Assembly (NCBI GenBank): GCA_035620515.1
Contig: DASPGR010000300.1
Location: 1-13,642 of the forward strand
Length of the DNA: 13,642 nt
Origin: SG8-41 sp035620515
GTDB taxonomy: Bacteria > Pseudomonadota > Gammaproteobacteria > Burkholderiales > SG8-41
Reading direction: 5' to 3'
Translations under genes and position numbers: made by a program
Notes under the pieces: model-generated
What the model was told of the DNA's origin: nothing
Database searches by the model: none
Seen by the model: the letters and a program-made list of their open reading frames with translations, nothing else
Part shown: one piece after another, positions 11,559-13,642 of the stretch
Position numbering within the stretch: position 1 is the stretch's first letter
Layout: every line of letters starts with the position of its first letter

Positions 11559-13642
11559 ATGCAGCAAAAATACGATCCGCACGCCGTCGAGCGAGAAGCC
11601 CAGCGCGACTGGGAAGCGGGCGGCGCCTTTCGTGCGATGGAGGCGCCGGAGAAGCCCAAGTATTACTGCCTGTCCATGTTCCCCTATCCCTCGGGGAAGC
11701 TGCACATGGGCCACGTGCGCAACTACACCATCGGCGACGTGCTCACGCGCTACTACCGGATGAAGGGCCGCAACGTGCTGCAGCCCATGGGCTGGGACGC
11801 CTTCGGGCTGCCCGCGGAGAACGCGGCCATGCAGAACGGAGTGCCGCCCGCGAAGTGGACCTACGACAACATTGCCTACATGCGGAGGCAGCTGCAGTCG
11901 CTCGGCTTCGCGATCGACTGGTCGCGCGAGCTCGCGACCTGCGACCCCGCCTATTACAAGTGGAACCAGTGGCTGTTCCTGCGGATGCTCGAGAAAGGGC
12001 TCGTCTACAAGACGACGGGAATCGTCAACTGGGACCCGGTCGACCAGACGGTGCTCGCAAACGAGCAGGTCATCGACGGCCGCGGCTGGCGCACCGGCGC
12101 GCCGGTGGAAAAACGCGAGATCCCGATGTACTACATGGCGATCACGCGCTACGCGGACGAGCTCCTCGACGCGCTCCAGAGCCTCGAGGGCTGGCCCGAG
12201 CGCGTCAGGGCGATGCAGGCGAACTGGATCGGCAAGAGCTATGGCGTCAATTTCGGGTTTCCCTACGACTGGTCGGACCCGAAAAGCTGGAAAGACGGGA
12301 AGGCGCCCGCCGCGCGCGCTCAGAAAGGCGCCTCTTACCCGCTCAAGGGGCAGCTCAAGGTTTTCACGACGCGCGCCGACACGATCATGGGCGTCACCTT
12401 CGTCGCGATCGCCGCAGAGCATCCCCTCGCCGGGATGCTCGCCGCGAGCAGGGCCAGGCTGCGGTCTTTCATCGAGGAGTGCAAGCGCGGCCCGGTGATG
12501 GAGGCCGACCTTGCGACGATGGAGAAGAAGGGTGTCCCGACAGGCTTTCTCGTCACGCATCCCCTCACGGGGACGAAGGTAGAGGTCTGGATCGGAAATT
12601 ACGTGCTCATGGGCTACGGCGAAGGCGCCGTCATGGGCGTGCCGGCTCACGACGAGCGTGACTTTCATTTCGCTAAGAAGTACGAGCTGCCGATTCCGCA
12701 GGTCATCGCGATTCCGGGCAAGACCTTCAGCATCGACGCCTGGCAGGACTGGTACGCCGACAAGGAGAACGGCGTCTGCGTCAATTCGGGACGCTACGAC
12801 GGACTGCCCTACGGGGAAGCGGTCGATGCCATCGCGGCCGATCTGTCGGCGAATGGCCTCGGGGAGAAGCAGGTGCTCTATCGCCTGCGCGACTGGGGCA
12901 TCTCGCGCCAGCGCTACTGGGGAACGCCGATCCCGATCATCCACTGCCCGGGATGCGGCGATGTGCCGGTGCCGGACGCCGACCTTCCCGTCGTGCTGCC
13001 CGAAGACTGCGTGCCCGACGGCACCGGCAACCCGCTCAAGAAACGCGCGGATTTCGTCGAGACCCGCTGCCCGCGGTGTGGCGGGGCCGCGCAGCGCGAG
13101 ACGGACACGATGGACACGTTCGTCGATTCCTCGTGGTACTACCTCCGCTTCGCGTGCCCCGACGCTGCCGCGCGGATGGTCGATCAGCGCGTTGCCTACT
13201 GGCTGCCGGTCGACCAGTACATCGGCGGGATCGAGCACGCCATTCTTCATCTGCTCTATTCGCGCTTCTGGACGAAAGTGATGCGCGATCTTGGTCTCGT
13301 CAAAGTCGACGAGCCTTTTCGGAACCTTCTTACCCAGGGGATGGTGCTGAACGACATCTTCTTCCGCAAGGCGGAGTCCGGGCGCGCCGTGTTCTACAAC
13401 CCTTCCGAGGTCGAGGTCAGCACGGACGCGGCCGGCATGCAGACCGCGCTTCTCAGGGCGGATGGCAAGCCGGTGGAGTCCGGCGGCGTCGGAACCATGT
13501 CGAAGTCGAAGAACAACGGCGTGGATCCGCAGGAGCTGATCGACCGTTACGGCGCCGACATCGCGCGCTTCTTCATGATGTTCACCTCGCCCCCCGAGGA
13601 CACGCTCGTCTGGAGCGACGCCGGGGTCGAAGGCGCGGCGCG
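11559..13642 (+). CDS. leuS: Leucyl-tRNA synthetase LeuS, 3' end beyond window
   Basis: LeuRS charges tRNA-Leu with leucine and edits mischarged tRNA. The frame is open from 11559 to the window end (694 codons of an expected 850-880). Features in order are the class I HIGH signature as HMGH (residues 49-52) within FPYPSGKLHMGH, GWDAFGLPAENAA, a complete editing domain containing FTTRADTIMGVTF and GAVMGVPAHDERDFHFAKKY, and the DWGISRQRYWGTPIP segment. A CPGCG/CPRCGG four-cysteine zinc-like module, FVDSSWYYLRF and the KMSKS loop follow; the loop appears here as TMSKSKNNGVDP (Met647). The anticodon-binding and C-terminal domains are missing only because the window ends. The start at 11559 gives the standard N-terminus MQQKYDPHAVEREAQRDWE. 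No Shine-Dalgarno precedes it. The gene is divergent from uvrD across an 85-base gap. Confidence 0.97.
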   Translation, partial: MQQKYDPHAVEREAQRDWEAGGAFRAMEAPEKPKYYCLSMFPYPSGKLHMGHVRNYTIGDVLTRYYRMKGRNVLQPMGWDAFGLPAENAAMQNGVPPAKWTYDNIAYMRRQLQSLGFAIDWSRELATCDPAYYKWNQWLFLRMLEKGLVYKTTGIVNWDPVDQTVLANEQVIDGRGWRTGAPVEKREIPMYYMAITRYADELLDALQSLEGWPERVRAMQANWIGKSYGVNFGFPYDWSDPKSWKDGKAPAARAQKGASYPLKGQLKVFTTRADTIMGVTFVAIAAEHPLAGMLAASRARLRSFIEECKRGPVMEADLATMEKKGVPTGFLVTHPLTGTKVEVWIGNYVLMGYGEGAVMGVPAHDERDFHFAKKYELPIPQVIAIPGKTFSIDAWQDWYADKENGVCVNSGRYDGLPYGEAVDAIAADLSANGLGEKQVLYRLRDWGISRQRYWGTPIPIIHCPGCGDVPVPDADLPVVLPEDCVPDGTGNPLKKRADFVETRCPRCGGAAQRETDTMDTFVDSSWYYLRFACPDAAARMVDQRVAYWLPVDQYIGGIEHAILHLLYSRFWTKVMRDLGLVKVDEPFRNLLTQGMVLNDIFFRKAESGRAVFYNPSEVEVSTDAAGMQTALLRADGKPVESGGVGTMSKSKNNGVDPQELIDRYGADIARFFMMFTSPPEDTLVWSDAGVEGAA

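Noticed and set aside
11474..11659. N-terminal extension of UvrD into leuS
   Set aside because: The added residues are not UvrD-like and overlap the leuS start; the ATG at 11473 gives the family N-terminus.
10991..12661. 556-codon plus-strand open frame across the uvrD/leuS boundary
   Set aside because: It is antisense to uvrD and then an alternate frame of leuS, with an arginine/alanine-rich translation typical of GC-rich shadow frames.
11547..13250. Long minus-strand open frame (567 codons) opposite leuS
   Set aside because: It mirrors the leuS coding frame in high-GC DNA, has no recognisable domain, and leuS is intact with all motifs.

Overview
The window looks like the chromosome of a high-GC betaproteobacterium, probably an environmental or uncultured lineage. 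The basis is gene content and order: dat, ybeD (DUF493), lipB, lipA, a DUF4197 gene, polA, a DUF2782 gene, a ThrB2-type homoserine kinase, a BPSS1780-family membrane protein, uvrD and leuS. These families and several of these adjacencies are typical of that class. I see no phage, plasmid, insertion sequence, CRISPR array, tRNA or rRNA. Most of the window is housekeeping chromosome.

Layout. Positions 1-856 (+) hold the 3' part of a D-amino-acid transaminase gene and ybeD. Positions 843-1582 (-) hold a 36-residue ribosomal protein THX gene, whose 3' end overlaps ybeD, and an unrecognised exported protein. Positions 1661-3994 (+) hold lipB and lipA (4-base overlap, lipoate synthesis) and a DUF4197 exported protein. 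Positions 4031-6769 (-) hold a complete DNA polymerase I. Positions 6945-9157 (+) hold a DUF2782 exported protein, a terminator, homoserine kinase and a multi-pass membrane protein. Positions 9173-11473 (-) hold a UvrD helicase, divergent from leuS (11559 to the window end, truncated). No gene-free stretch reaches 300 bases; the longest, 6770-6944, contains the divergent polA/DUF2782 promoter region.

The unusual signal is a set of heptanucleotide tandem arrays inside two DNA-repair genes, both read in frame as linker peptides. PolA carries one between its 5'-nuclease and Klenow parts. UvrD carries two adjacent ones in the accessory 2B region and one before the C-terminal domain. UvrD also ends in a Pro/Thr/Ser tail encoded by a G-rich repeat containing the stop codon. 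One UvrD array and the terminal repeat fit canonical G-quadruplex patterns. Because 7 is not a multiple of 3, gain or loss of one unit would break polA or uvrD, so a slippage-driven repair switch is a testable, unproven idea. Harmless spread of dispersed repeats into protein linkers is the more conservative explanation.
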